64,000 bases of DNA from Actinomycetospora sp. TBRC 11914 (GTDB lineage Bacteria > Actinomycetota > Actinomycetes > Mycobacteriales > Pseudonocardiaceae). Position numbers and translations under genes: made by a program. Shown here in pieces: positions 24,243-32,265 of this stretch. A model generated the notes under the pieces. That model was not told the DNA's origin. It made no database searches and worked only from the letters and a program-made list of their open reading frames with translations. The stretch lies in contig NZ_JABBND010000001.1 of assembly GCF_012933465.1 (NCBI RefSeq), forward strand, positions 1,173,904 through 1,237,903, read 5' to 3'. The stretch's first letter is position 1. The number at the start of each line of letters is the position of its first letter.

Positions 24243-25561
24243 TCCGGGTTGGACCCGGGCGGGACACCGCCCGGGTCCTCCTCGTGCAGCGGGTGGGCGA
24301 GCTCGTCGGGCCCCAGCCGGCCCGCGGCCAGCGCCACCGCCCCGATCACGACGGGCACCACGGCGGCGACCACGAAGACCGGGGTGAGCCCCACGAGGGC
24401 ACTCGCCGGTCCGGCCAGCGCCATCGAGACCGGCATCAGGCCCAGCGACACGAAGAAGTCCAGGCTCGACACCCGACCCAGCAGCCGCGGGGGCACCCGG
24501 CGCTGGAGCAGCGTCTCCCAGATGACCTGGGGCGCCGAGAACACGGCGCCGACGACGAACGCGGCGAGCACCATCGGCCAGAGCGCCGTCGCCAGCCCGA
24601 ACACCGCGAGCGGCAGCGCCGCCAGCGACCACATCACGATCATCGTGGTGAGGTAGCGCCGCGGGGTCGGCAGCGAGCCGGCCGCGAAGGACCCCGCGGC
24701 CCCGCCGAGCCCGTAGACGGCGAGCACCAGCGCGTGCTCGCCCGGTCCGCCACCGGCGCGGTCCTTCACCGCGAAGGGCACGAGGACCTCGAGCGGGCCC
24801 AGCACGACGAGGACCATGAAGCACGCGAAGACGATGGTCACCAGCAGCCACCGCGTCCGGGTCACGTACCGGACGCCCTCGCGCAGGTCCGCCAGCATCC
24901 CGCGGGGCTCGGCGTCGTCCGCCGCCGTCGCGGCTCCACTGGCGTCCGCAGGCAGCGCGCACGCGCAGGCCAGCGAGACGCCGGACGCCGCGGCCACCGC
25001 GAGCAGCGCGACGCCCGGCCCGGCGGCCGCGACGAGGACGCCGGCGACGGCCGGACCACCCGCGTAGAGCAGGAGGGGGCGCAGCACCCCCTCCAGACCG
25101 TTGACCGCCTGCAGCTCCCCGGCGGGCACCAGCCGCGGCAGCAGCGCGGCGTACGCGGGGAAGGCGAGGCCACCGGCCATCCCGATCACCGCCGCCACGA
25201 CGACGAGGGCGGCCGGCCGCAGCGCGCCGCCCAGTGAGAGCGCCGCGACCAGCCCCGCGCCCGTGAGCTGGACCGCCGCCACCACCTGCAGGATCCGGCG
25301 CTGCGAGAGCCGGTCGGCCAGCACCCCGCCCAGCAGGGCGGTGCCCACCAGCCCGCCGGCGAGCGCGCCGCTCACCGCCGAGAAGGTCGACGCACCCCCG
25401 CCGAGGGCGATGACCTGCCACACGACCGCGACCACCCACAGGCCCTCGGCCAGCTCGGAGCCGACCACGGTGCCGACCAGCCGCCGGTACGCCGGGTGCC
25501 GCAGCGGGCGCACGGCCCGCGGCAGCCGGCTCCTCCGCGCCTCCGCGACCCCCGTGTCCAC
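24215..25561 (-). CDS. MFS transporter
   Basis: A 448-residue major-facilitator protein with about twelve hydrophobic segments and the loop 2-3 motif GGVLADRLSQRR. Other recognisable segments are AFPAYAALLPRLVP and FSAPQVIWETLLQRRVPPRLLGRV, typical of the DHA3-like drug-export branch. GTG 25561 is chosen because it starts just before the conserved LPRAVRPLRHPAYRRL helix; a start at 25753 would overlap the opposite-strand gene. Its C-terminal codons overlap the 3' end of the ArnT-like gene by 28 bp. The substrate is unknown. Confidence 0.85.
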   Translation of the reverse strand: MDTGVAEARRSRLPRAVRPLRHPAYRRLVGTVVGSELAEGLWVVAVVWQVIALGGGASTFSAVSGALAGGLVGTALLGGVLADRLSQRRILQVVAAVQLTGAGLVAALSLGGALRPAALVVVAAVIGMAGGLAFPAYAALLPRLVPAGELQAVNGLEGVLRPLLLYAGGPAVAGVLVAAAGPGVALLAVAAASGVSLACACALPADASGAATAADDAEPRGMLADLREGVRYVTRTRWLLVTIVFACFMVLVVLGPLEVLVPFAVKDRAGGGPGEHALVLAVYGLGGAAGSFAAGSLPTPRRYLTTMIVMWSLAALPLAVFGLATALWPMVLAAFVVGAVFSAPQVIWETLLQRRVPPRLLGRVSSLDFFVSLGLMPVSMALAGPASALVGLTPVFVVAAVVPVVIGAVALAAGRLGPDELAHPLHEEDPGGVPPGSNPDQLVGCVRS

Positions 25562-25751
25562 GCGGGGGAGGCTAGGTCGGACGGGTCCGGCGACGCGCCC
25601 GGTTTTCGGGGCGGACCGGGGCTCACGCCGGGGGACCACGATCAGGGAGCCGCGGCACGCCGCGAGGAGATCCGCGCGACGCGCCACCGCTCCCTCGCCC
25701 GCGCCGGCGGAGCCGATCCCGGCCTCACCCGCCGGGTCGTACGGTCGGCCC

Positions 25752-26485
25752 ATGTCGCGCGCGCTGACGTTCGGGACGAGGGCCGACGACTACGACCGGC
25801 TGCGACCGGGCCCGGCGCCGGCCGCCCTCGACCACGTCCTCCCGCCCGGGGCGCGCCGCGTCGCGGACCTCGCCGCCGGGACCTGGTCACCCGCGCGGTC
25901 CTCGCCCGGCCCGACGCGCACGCCGTCGTCGCCGTGGAGCCCGACCCGCGGATGCTCGCCCGTCTCGGCGCCACCGCACCGGACGCGCTGCCCGTGCGCG
26001 GCGTGGCCGAGGCGATCCCGCTCGCGTCCGGCGCGCTCGACGCGGTGCTCGCCTCGTCGGCCTGGCACTGGTTCGACCCGCCGACGGCGACCGCCGAGAT
26101 CGCCCGCGTGCTGCGCCCGGGCGGCACGCTGGGGCTGCTCTGGAGCCGGGCCGATCCGCGGGTGGACTGGGTGGCCGAGGTCCGCGGGATCGGGCGCTCG
26201 CACGCGGACGGCTCGGCCCGGTTGTCCCGCCGCGGGTTCGACGTCGAGCTCCCGCCCGGGCACGGGTTCGACACCGGCGAGCTGGTGGCGGTGTCGTGGA
26301 CCCGGACGATGACCCGTGACGAGATCGCCGGGATGGTGTGCACCTACAGCGGCGTCCTCGAGCTCGACGCCGCCGCGCAGGACGAGGTCTTCCGCGCCGC
26401 CCGGACCCGGCTCGACGAGCTCGTCGACACCGACCCGGTCGAGGTCCCGTTCGAGACGGTCGCCCGGCGCTGGGTCCGCTCCTGA
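25752..26485 (+). pseudogene. SAM-dependent methyltransferase, frameshifted in the cofactor motif
   Basis: Reading from ATG 25752 gives MSRALTFGTRADDYDRLRPG and DLAAGT, the start of a type-11 methyltransferase. The frame is lost near 25880-25885. In another frame the protein continues LVTRAVLARPDAHAVVAVEPDPRML, VLASSAWHWFDPPTA, RVLRPGGTLGLLW and ends WVRS at 26485. Joining them needs a net -1 change; a 7-nt loss from the motif I glycines (expected DLAAGTGxL) would explain it. So the SAM-binding loop itself is broken, or a sequencing error lies here. Downstream motifs remain intact, which points to a recent event. Confidence 0.75.
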
Positions 26486-26510
26486 CGGTGGGACCGGCGG
26501 GCCCCGGGGC

Positions 26511-26909
26511 TCAGGCGGGACGCGGCATCCGCGGGCGCCGTGCCGCGAGCGCCCGGTGCGGCACCCGGGTCGGCGCGCCCGGGGCCACGGTCCGCGCGGC
26601 ACGGCCGGCGGGCGCCCCGCCGCGGATCGCCGGGGTCACCGGCAGGGGCCGACCGGTGAGGACCGCCGACAGCACGCCGAGCAGGTCCTGGGGGGTCGCG
26701 TACTCCGCCTCGGGCAGCCGGGCGAGCAGCTCGCGCGTCACGCCGTCGCACCCGTAGATCTCCCCCGCGGTGACGACCTGCCACCGACGCGCCGGGAACG
26801 GCACGTCGCGCAGGATCGGGACCAGGCGCTCGGCGAGCGCGGCCGGGCTGGTGTCCCGCAGGGTCAGGCCGGGGACGACGGGGGCACCGGGGCGGGGTGG
26901 CGTGGTCAT
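26511..26909 (-). CDS. Small DUF2795-like protein with basic tail
   Basis: A 132-residue protein whose core (LPEAEYATPQDLLGVL after GCDGVTRELLARL, about residues 60-90) resembles DUF2795, a small helical domain found in stress-linked actinobacterial proteins. The C-terminus is Ala/Arg/Pro-rich and basic. ATG 26909 has a GAGGAGC ribosome site; an in-frame ATG at 26951 does not. The promoter region carries dyads listed at 26973-27016. The function is unknown. Confidence 0.6.
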   Translation of the reverse strand: MTTPPRPGAPVVPGLTLRDTSPAALAERLVPILRDVPFPARRWQVVTAGEIYGCDGVTRELLARLPEAEYATPQDLLGVLSAVLTGRPLPVTPAIRGGAPAGRAARTVAPGAPTRVPHRALAARRPRMPRPA

Positions 26910-26972
26910 CGGGAGCTCCTCTGGGTCAGCGGCATCGAGGGCCGCATCCACCGGTTAATCCCCCGTCCGCAT

Positions 26973-27016
26973 GTTCCATACGCCTGTCCCGCCGTCATTC
27001 GCGTGTGGAATGTTCC
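26973..27016 (-). promoter_or_regulatory. Dyads and GGAAC boxes upstream of the DUF2795-like gene
   Basis: GTTCCATACGC (26973-26983) and GCGTGTGGAAT (27001-27011) are inverted with 9 of 11 matches, and GGAATGTTCC (27007-27016) is a perfect palindrome. On the gene's strand these give two GGAAC boxes, the -35 type of ECF sigma factors; the second is followed by GGATTAA about 17 bp later. A stress-sigma promoter is a fair guess. Confidence 0.4.
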
Positions 27017-27046
27017 GAACAGCGGAATCGGTGCTGGTCCGGACGA

Positions 27047-28288
27047 TCACCTCGTGCGCAACACGACGGTCGCGTGCGCCGCGACGGGCGCACCGGGTCC
27101 GACCGGTCCGCCACCCACCAGGTCGCGGCCCGCGACCCCCGCCGGCACCGTCACGGGGTGGTCGTCGAGCGCGGTGACCGACACCGCGGTCGACCCGTCG
27201 GACAGGCCGCGACGCAGGACCAGCCGACCGGTGGCGTCGTCGAGCTCGACCGCCGGCATGCGGGCCGCCGGGTCCTGGTCGATCGCGACGAGCGCCCGGT
27301 CGCCGAGCAGGGCGAGCGTGGCCGGCGACGCGTGCGCCACGTCGGTCCCCACGAGCAGCGGCGCGGCCAGCATCGACCAGACGGCCATCTGGGTGGCCTG
27401 CTCGGCGGGGGTCAGCCCCACGTCGACCGTGCCGTCACCCGTGACCGACGCCCCCGGCCCGTTGCCCACCTCGAGCATGTCCGGGTCGTTCCACCCGCCG
27501 CCCGGGGGCGCTCCGGCGCGGCCCGCCACGGCGACGTCGCGCCGGATGATGTCGGCGACCGAGGCCCAGTCGTCGGCGACGTCGTGCGTGGTCCGCCAGA
27601 GCTGGGCGACGCCGGGCGCCCAGAGCCACGGCGCGGAGTTCCCCTTGTCGCAGACCGCGAGGACCATGGGGCGGCCGGTCGCGCGCAGGGCGCGGGCCAT
27701 CGTCGTGTACCGCGCGACGGCGTCGGTGCCGGCGGTGTAGCAGTCGTCCTCCTTGACGTAGTCGACGCCCCACGCGGCGAACGACGCGGCGTCGGCGGTC
27801 TCGTGCCCCAGCGAGGCCGGGAACCCGCGGGCGTCGCAGGTCAGGGTGCCCGCGCTCGTGTAGAGCCCCAGGCGCAGACCGCGGGCGTGCACGTAGTCCG
27901 CGAGGGCGGCGATGCCGTGCGGGAAGCGGACCGGGTCGGGCACGAGCCGGCCCGCGGCGTCCCGCTGCGGGGCGGCCCAGCAGTCGTCGAGGTTGACGAA
28001 GCGGTAGCCGACGTCGCGCAGCCCGGTCCGCACGAGGGCGTCCGCCTGCTCCCGCACCCAGGCCTCGTCGAACGCGTCGGTGCAGCCCACGGCGTTCCAG
28101 TCGTTGATGCCCATCGGCGGCGTCGCGGCGAGCGCCGACGGATCCCCGGGAGCGCCCGGGACGAGCGGCGCGGCCGGGGCGTCCGCCGCCCCGGTGGCGA
28201 GCACGACGACGAGCACGGCGACGGCAGCGGCGACGACCCGCCCGCGGAGGGGTGTGCGGCGCAGGCGGCGGGCGGACAGGACGGGCAT
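27047..28288 (-). CDS. Secreted GH27 alpha-galactosidase
   Basis: A 413-residue exported glycosidase. A signal peptide (basic start, hydrophobic residues about 17-34, AADAPAA) precedes the GH27 barrel, which starts PPMGINDWNAVGC and has FVNLDDCW, LRLGLYTSAGT and WGVDYVKEDDC with Asp181 at the nucleophile position of the K-x-D-x-C motif. WRTTHDV places Asp236 as the acid/base, and WNDPDMLEVGNG follows. It would remove terminal alpha-galactose (or a related sugar) outside the cell. The C-terminal beta domain is short. It is divergent from the DUF4442 gene. Confidence 0.88.
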   Translation of the reverse strand: MPVLSARRLRRTPLRGRVVAAAVAVLVVVLATGAADAPAAPLVPGAPGDPSALAATPPMGINDWNAVGCTDAFDEAWVREQADALVRTGLRDVGYRFVNLDDCWAAPQRDAAGRLVPDPVRFPHGIAALADYVHARGLRLGLYTSAGTLTCDARGFPASLGHETADAASFAAWGVDYVKEDDCYTAGTDAVARYTTMARALRATGRPMVLAVCDKGNSAPWLWAPGVAQLWRTTHDVADDWASVADIIRRDVAVAGRAGAPPGGGWNDPDMLEVGNGPGASVTGDGTVDVGLTPAEQATQMAVWSMLAAPLLVGTDVAHASPATLALLGDRALVAIDQDPAARMPAVELDDATGRLVLRRGLSDGSTAVSVTALDDHPVTVPAGVAGRDLVGGGPVGPGAPVAAHATVVLRTR

Positions 28289-28353
28289 CGGGAGCGGACC
28301 CTGCCCGACCGAGCTGTGTACGCCGTGGGTTACCCATGAGTAGGTTGGTCGGC

Positions 28354-28824
28354 ATGAGCGCTGTGCTGTCCTCGTGGAACCGCTTCTCCGGCACGCTGCC
28401 CGGCCGCCTGCTCGTCAGCGGCGCGGTCTGGCTGCGGGCGCCCTACTTCCTCACCGCCGCCCCGGTGATCCTCGAGCTCGACGAGAAGCACAGCCGGGTG
28501 CGGATGGCGAACTGGTGGCTGACCCACAACCACCTCGGCACCGTGCACGCGATCGCCTCGTGCAACCTGGCCGAGTACGCGATGGGGGTGCTCGCCGAGG
28601 CGGCGGTGCCGGCGACCCACCGCTGGATCCCGATCGGCATGGACGTCCGCTACCTCGCCACGGCCAAGACCTCGGTGACCGCGGACGCCGCGTTCGCCAC
28701 GCCGCCCGCGTTCGGCCCGGACAAGGAGGACGTGACGGTGGAGGTCGCGATCCGCGACGACGCCGGCGCCGAGGCCGTCCACGCCTCGATCCACCTGCGC
28801 ATCTCGCCCCGCCCGCCCCGCTGA
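28354..28824 (+). CDS. DUF4442 / PaaI-like hotdog thioesterase-family protein
   Basis: A 156-residue hotdog-fold protein. The segment HNHLGTVHAIASCNLAEYAMGVL is the recognisable helix region (NHLGTVHAIASCNLAEY), and IPIGMDVRYLATAKTSVTADA and VTVEVAIRDDAG form the sheet. DUF4442 proteins are thought to act on acyl-CoA-like thioesters, but no substrate is assigned. ATG 28354 (after GGTTGGTC) or ATG 28336 could be the start. It precedes the orphan EccB gene. Confidence 0.78.
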   Translation: MSAVLSSWNRFSGTLPGRLLVSGAVWLRAPYFLTAAPVILELDEKHSRVRMANWWLTHNHLGTVHAIASCNLAEYAMGVLAEAAVPATHRWIPIGMDVRYLATAKTSVTADAAFATPPAFGPDKEDVTVEVAIRDDAGAEAVHASIHLRISPRPPR

Positions 28825-28970
28825 GGGGGTCGGGCGCGGGTCCGGCGTCCGGTGATCAGGAGCACGTGCGGCGGCTCGACCGGGCTCGCAGCCTGCCTCC
28901 GGCGCCCCTCGCGGCGGCCCACCCCGAACGGGGGCCGCCGGGCCCGGCGCTGTGCCACGATCGATGCACC

Positions 28971-30425
28971 ATGACCGTCCCGCGCCCCGACCGGAGCCCC
29001 GACGCCGGTCCGGACGCACCGGGGCGGCGCGCCGCCACCGCCGGGCAGGTCGTCGCGCAGCGCTTCACCGCCCGCCGGGTCGCGTCCGCGCTGGTGCGCC
29101 GGGACCCGGCGCCCCGGGTCGACCCGCTGCGCGGCCACACCCGCGCCACCGTCGCCGGGGGCTTCCTCGCCGCCCTCGCGCTGGGGGCCGCGGCCGTCGT
29201 CGGGGTCGTGGACCGCCCGGCCGACTGGCGCTCCGCCGCGATCGTCGTGGCGGCCCACTCGGGCGCCCTCGCCGCGGTCGCGCACGACCCGGACCGGCTG
29301 ATCGGCGTCCCGAACCTCGCCTCGGCCCGCCTCGTCGCCGCGGCGCTCGCGGGCGCCCCCGCCGCGGCCGACCCGGTCGAGGTCGCCGACGACACCCTCG
29401 ACGCCGCGCCCCGGGCCCGGCCGGTCGGCATCGTCGACGCCCCCGCGCTGCCGCCGCCCGACCAGCCCGGCCCCGCGGTGTGGTCGGTCTGCGACACCAC
29501 CGCGCCCGACCCCGCCCCCGGCGTGGCCTGGACCCGGCCGCGGACCACGACGACCGTCGCCGGCGCGGCCGCGCCGCCCGGGCGCCCGCTGGTGCCCGGG
29601 GAGGGCCTCGTCGTCGTCGACCGGGCGGGCCGGACCTGGCTGGTGCACGACGGGGTCCGGGCGCGGCTGGACGTGTCGCGCCCGGCCGTCGTCGAGGCCC
29701 TCGGCCTCGGTGGCCTGCTGCCGCGGCCGGCCAGCAGCGGCTTCCTCGCCGCCCTGCCCGAGGCGCCGCCGATCACGCCGCCCGCCGTGCCCGGGCGCGG
29801 CGCCCCGGTCCCGGTCGACCTCGCCGGCGAGCGGGCGGGGGGTGTGGTGCGGGTCGTCGGACCGGGTCGGCCCGACACCTACCTGCTCGTGCTGCCCGAC
29901 GGGGTCGAGGTGGTCCCGGAGCTGCTGGCCCGGGTCATCCGCCTCGACGACCCGGCGCGGTCCGGGGTGCCGATCCCGACCGTCTCCCCCGCCCAGGTCG
30001 CCGCGCCGCCGCTGTCCCGCGCGATCGACGCGAGTGCCTTCCCCGATCCGGCGCCGGTCCCACTGCCCCCCGACCGGGCGCCGACCGCGTGCGCCGACCT
30101 CAGCGGGACGGGCGCCGCCACGGTGACGGTCCCGGCCCAGCCGCCCGCGCCGAGCACGGCGTTGCGCCAGGCCGACGGGTCCGGCGACCGGGTCGACCGG
30201 GTCTCATTGCCCGGCACCGGGGCGGCGGTGCGGACGGTCGGCGCGGGTGCGGGGGCGCTGGTGGTGGTGTCGGCGACGGGCTCGGTGTCCGGGGTGCCGG
30301 ACGCCGCGACCGCGGAGGCCCTCGGGCTGGGCCGGACGTTCTCCGAGGTCCCCCAGGCCGTCGTCGGGCTGCTGCCGAGCGGGCCGGCCCTCTCGGTCGA
30401 GGCCGCGACGCGCCCGCTGGGCTGA
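28971..30425 (+). CDS. eccB: EccB-like type VII secretion core protein, isolated
   Basis: A 484-residue protein with the typical EccB opening QVVAQRFTARRVASALVRRDP followed by DPLRG (residues about 24-50), one transmembrane helix (about 62-82) and a large periplasmic part with IGVPNLASARLV, WSVCDTT, GEGLVVVDRAGRTWLVHDGVR and the Cys pair (VWSVCD, TACADL) that forms a disulfide in EccB proteins. EccB belongs to the membrane core of ESX systems with EccC, EccD and EccE. None of those genes, nor esx substrates or mycosin, is within the window. ATG 28971 is the start. It is convergent with the kinase gene. Confidence 0.85.
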   Translation: MTVPRPDRSPDAGPDAPGRRAATAGQVVAQRFTARRVASALVRRDPAPRVDPLRGHTRATVAGGFLAALALGAAAVVGVVDRPADWRSAAIVVAAHSGALAAVAHDPDRLIGVPNLASARLVAAALAGAPAAADPVEVADDTLDAAPRARPVGIVDAPALPPPDQPGPAVWSVCDTTAPDPAPGVAWTRPRTTTTVAGAAAPPGRPLVPGEGLVVVDRAGRTWLVHDGVRARLDVSRPAVVEALGLGGLLPRPASSGFLAALPEAPPITPPAVPGRGAPVPVDLAGERAGGVVRVVGPGRPDTYLLVLPDGVEVVPELLARVIRLDDPARSGVPIPTVSPAQVAAPPLSRAIDASAFPDPAPVPLPPDRAPTACADLSGTGAATVTVPAQPPAPSTALRQADGSGDRVDRVSLPGTGAAVRTVGAGAGALVVVSATGSVSGVPDAATAEALGLGRTFSEVPQAVVGLLPSGPALSVEAATRPLG

Positions 30426-30439
30426 GCGACCGCGCTCAG
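30422..30439. terminator. Hairpin holding both stop codons of a convergent pair
   Basis: CTGAGC (30422-30427) and GCTCAG (30434-30439) are perfect arms around a 6-nt loop. The eccB TGA lies in the left arm and the kinase gene's stop in the right arm. The gap between the genes is only 10 bp, so transcripts must end inside or beyond the opposite gene unless this stem acts. Confidence 0.45.
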
Positions 30440-32049
30440 GGTGCGGCGACGAGCTGCTGCGCGGCCGAGGTCGTCGAGGTGGGCGAGCTGGGCTCGGAAC
30501 GCCCGGTCGGCGTCGTGGTGACCACCACCGGCGGCGGCGCGACCACCGGCGCCGGGGTCGTCGTCACCACCGCGGGCGGCGCCGAGGTGGGCGCGACGGG
30601 CGCGGGCGTCGTCGTCGTGAGCCGTGCCCGCGTGCGGACCGGTGCCCGGAAGCGGGTGGAGCGCACCGGCTCCGCCTCCTCGGTGGTGGGCACGACGGCC
30701 GCGGCCGGCGGCGCCGGGATCGCGGGCACCGAGGTGGGGGGCGGCGGCGGGAGCGGCGTGCTGGACGAGGCGCCCCGGACGAGGGTGTAGGCGATCGCGG
30801 AGCCCGCGATGAGGACGGCGGCCAGCGCCACCCCGGCCGCGACCAGGAGACCGCGCCGGCGCCGGGCCGGCCGTGGCGGCCCGCCCGAGGGGGTCTCGGC
30901 GTACGCCCCCGTGGTGGCCGAGGAGCCGGTCGGCGACGGGGGACCCGGCACCGCGGAGCCCTGTCCGGGCACGGCACTCGTCGGGAAGGCGCCGGTGGGC
31001 GCGGCCATGAGGGCCGGGGAGAGCACGGTCTCGGCGTCGAGGCCGACCTCGCGGGACACCGCGCGGGTGGCCGCGAGGACCTCGTCGGCGTCCGGGCGGG
31101 CCTCCGGGTCGTCCGCGGTCATCGCGACGAGCAGGGTCCGCAGGGACTCGGGCAGCCCGACCGGGACCACCGGGCGCCGGTGCAGGCGGGCGACCGCGGC
31201 CTCGAGGGCGTTGCCCGGGTACTCGCGGCGCCCGGTGACGCACTCGATGAGCACCAGGCCCAGCGCGTAGATGTCGACGGCGGGCGTCACCGCCTCCCCG
31301 CGCACCTGCTCGGGGCTGAGGTAGGACGCGGTGCCGATGACCATGCCGGCCGCGGTGACGGGCGCCGCGTCGCGGACCGCGGCGATGCCGAAGTCCGACA
31401 GGTGGGCGCGGCCGTCGGCGTCGAGGAGCACGTTGCCCGGCTTGACGTCGCGGTGCACCACGCCGCGGCGGTGCACGTAGGCCAGGGCGTCGGCCAGCGC
31501 GGCGCCGAGCGCGATCACGTCGCCGAGCGGCAGCGGCCCCCGGCGGATGCGCTGCGCGAGGGTGTCGCCCTCGATGAGCTGCATGACGAAGTAGGCGCGG
31601 CCGTGGTCGTCCCCCACGTCGTAGACGGTGACCAGGCCGGGGTGCGACATCGCCGCGAGGGTGAGCACCTCGCGGCGGTTGCGCGCGTCGGAGCCCTCCT
31701 CGAGATCCCCGACGAGCTCCGCGGGCGGCGCGGCCGGGCGCGGGGTGCCGCCCGTGCCGCGGCCGTAGCGACCACCGGCCTCGGCCTCGGGGGCCTCGCC
31801 CTCGGCCCCCTCGGCGGTCGGCGGCGCGGCCGGCTCCTCCGGGCCCTCGGCGTCGGCGTTCCCCGCGGCCTGGGCGTTCGCCGCGGCGACGACCTCGCCC
31901 CCCGCGCCGAACATCTTGATCGCGACGTCCCGGCCGAGGAGCTCGTCGCGGGCCCGGTAGACGTCCGCGGCGCCGCCGCGGCCGATGAGGTCCCCGACGG
32001 TGTAGCGGCCCCCGACGACGGTGGGCGGCCCGGCATCGGTCGTGCTCAC
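30436..32049 (-). CDS. Transmembrane Ser/Thr protein kinase with a long N-lobe insertion
   Basis: A 537-residue PknB-type kinase: glycine loop LIGRGGAADVY, ATP lysine Lys45 (VAIKMF), catalytic HRDVKPGN with Asp201, DFG at 219-221, and SYLSPEQ. A transmembrane helix near residue 400 follows an RRRR stop-transfer, and the external part is Pro/Thr-rich with no PASTA repeats. Between Lys45 and the helix-C glutamate (Glu127 in NRREVLTLAAM) there are about 82 residues instead of the usual 15-20; the insert is Ala/Glu/Pro/Gly-rich. GTG 32049 has a GAGGGGG site. It would phosphorylate cytosolic targets in response to an envelope signal. Confidence 0.9.
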   Translation of the reverse strand: MSTTDAGPPTVVGGRYTVGDLIGRGGAADVYRARDELLGRDVAIKMFGAGGEVVAAANAQAAGNADAEGPEEPAAPPTAEGAEGEAPEAEAGGRYGRGTGGTPRPAAPPAELVGDLEEGSDARNRREVLTLAAMSHPGLVTVYDVGDDHGRAYFVMQLIEGDTLAQRIRRGPLPLGDVIALGAALADALAYVHRRGVVHRDVKPGNVLLDADGRAHLSDFGIAAVRDAAPVTAAGMVIGTASYLSPEQVRGEAVTPAVDIYALGLVLIECVTGRREYPGNALEAAVARLHRRPVVPVGLPESLRTLLVAMTADDPEARPDADEVLAATRAVSREVGLDAETVLSPALMAAPTGAFPTSAVPGQGSAVPGPPSPTGSSATTGAYAETPSGGPPRPARRRRGLLVAAGVALAAVLIAGSAIAYTLVRGASSSTPLPPPPPTSVPAIPAPPAAAVVPTTEEAEPVRSTRFRAPVRTRARLTTTTPAPVAPTSAPPAVVTTTPAPVVAPPPVVVTTTPTGRSEPSSPTSTTSAAQQLVAAP

Positions 32050-32265
32050 CGGCCACCCCCTCGCTCCCGGGGCGCGCCTCCGGCGGGTCCCGTCTGCAGC
32101 CCGGGACCTCGTCCCGAATCGATTCTCCCCCAGGGACGGGCGCCGTGTCTGCCGATGACGGCACCCGGATCCCGGGTTCACTTCCGGTCAACGACGGAGT
32201 CGGACCGCGGACGCGGACCGTTACCGACTCGTTGGGGACGATCTGCCCGACGGGGGAGCGCGGGG

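Noticed and set aside
22029..25439. Long minus-strand open frame across the ArnT-like and MFS genes
   Set aside because: The plus strand has clear membrane glycosyltransferase motifs and the minus strand an MFS protein in another frame; this frame has no recognisable domain.
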